Part shown: positions 63,915 through 64,000 of the stretch, piece after piece
How positions within the stretch are numbered: position 1 is the stretch's first letter
Layout of the letters: the number at the start of each line of letters is the position of its first letter
NCBI RefSeq assembly: GCF_900111075.1
Contig: NZ_FOFZ01000008.1
Span: 97,588 to 161,587 of the forward strand
DNA length: 64,000 nucleotides
Direction: 5' to 3'
From: Flavobacterium frigoris
GTDB taxonomy: Bacteria; Bacteroidota; Bacteroidia; Flavobacteriales; Flavobacteriaceae
Notes under the pieces: generated by a model
What the model saw: only the letters and a program-made list of their open reading frames with translations
What the model was told of the DNA's origin: nothing
The model's database searches: none
Position numbers and translations under genes: made by a program

Positions 63915-64000
63915 CGAAAACCTGTGGAGTAGCAAAAATTAGGCATATATATTAGTTAGCCTAAAAAGGAAAAACTCAATGTTTCTCACGCCTCTAAATT

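Noticed and set aside
63620..63946. Minus-strand open frame of 108 codons at the window end
   Set aside because: It has no family resemblance, no ribosome-binding context and overlaps the plus-strand remnant, whose sequence looks like a real protein fragment.

Overview
The window looks like a stretch of a Flavobacterium (Bacteroidota) chromosome. It is AT-rich. Promoters with a TTG-N18/19-TAnnTTTG layout, typical of the Bacteroidota housekeeping sigma factor, are visible upstream of bamD, DUF6913-dapA and rpsF. The gene content is also characteristic: PorD/DUF4835, DUF6495, DUF6913, a BT_3928-type DoxX protein, a secreted GH97 enzyme and a TonB-dependent receptor. No rRNA, tRNA, CRISPR array or phage was found. 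The genus is inferred from gene content and from memory of the families; no search was run.

Layout. 1-8.6 kb holds housekeeping genes, mostly on the minus strand: recN (cut by the window edge), porD, coaBC, rpoZ, bamD, dapA and DUF6913. A two-gene 5'-nucleotidase follows on plus, then a YhhN-like membrane protein. 8.6-18.3 kb carries ligA, DUF6495, the rpsF-rpsR-rplI ribosomal operon, a LytTR response regulator, priA, a DUF2147 protein, a YihY/BrkB membrane protein and nadC. 18.3-26.0 kb looks like a variable segment: two long gene-poor stretches, a lipocalin-like lipoprotein, a DUF2254 plus MscS-like channel pair, a complete IS4-family element with exact target duplication, and a secreted adenosine deaminase. 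26-41.8 kb returns to core genes: rlmH, folP, DUF1599, BT_3928-type protein, an orphan DppB-like permease, a thioredoxin-like lipoprotein, tpiA, prmA, a methyltransferase, clpS, a sterol-desaturase-like enzyme, a lysoplasmalogenase-like protein, split YeeE/YedE transport genes, kdsA, a PAS histidine kinase and an AI-2E family permease. 41.9-50.2 kb has an M28 peptidase, a GH97 glycosidase, the pta-ackA acetate operon and corA. 50.4-52.2 kb is the phototrophy locus: a proton-pump-type proteorhodopsin divergent from the retinal-forming dioxygenase gene blh, bounded on both sides by hairpins sharing a 17-base core. 52.2-64 kb holds dnaK, an orphan antitoxin-like HTH gene, TIGR02453 and DUF1398 proteins, a TonB receptor, a large zinc-ribbon SDR protein, a thioesterase, a patatin, an HPF-type ribosome hibernation factor and a likely gene remnant.

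How the genes fit together. Blh would cleave beta-carotene to retinal, the chromophore of the rhodopsin, giving light-driven proton export. Pta and AckA form the acetate/ATP branch. PorD, BamD and the TonB receptor belong to the outer envelope. No wholly new multi-gene system was found. The least explained structures are non-coding: an ~85-bp structured repeat present twice with different but base-paired tips, an 18-bp perfect palindrome with a promoter box in its loop abutting the start codon at 34600, and the matched hairpins around the rhodopsin locus.
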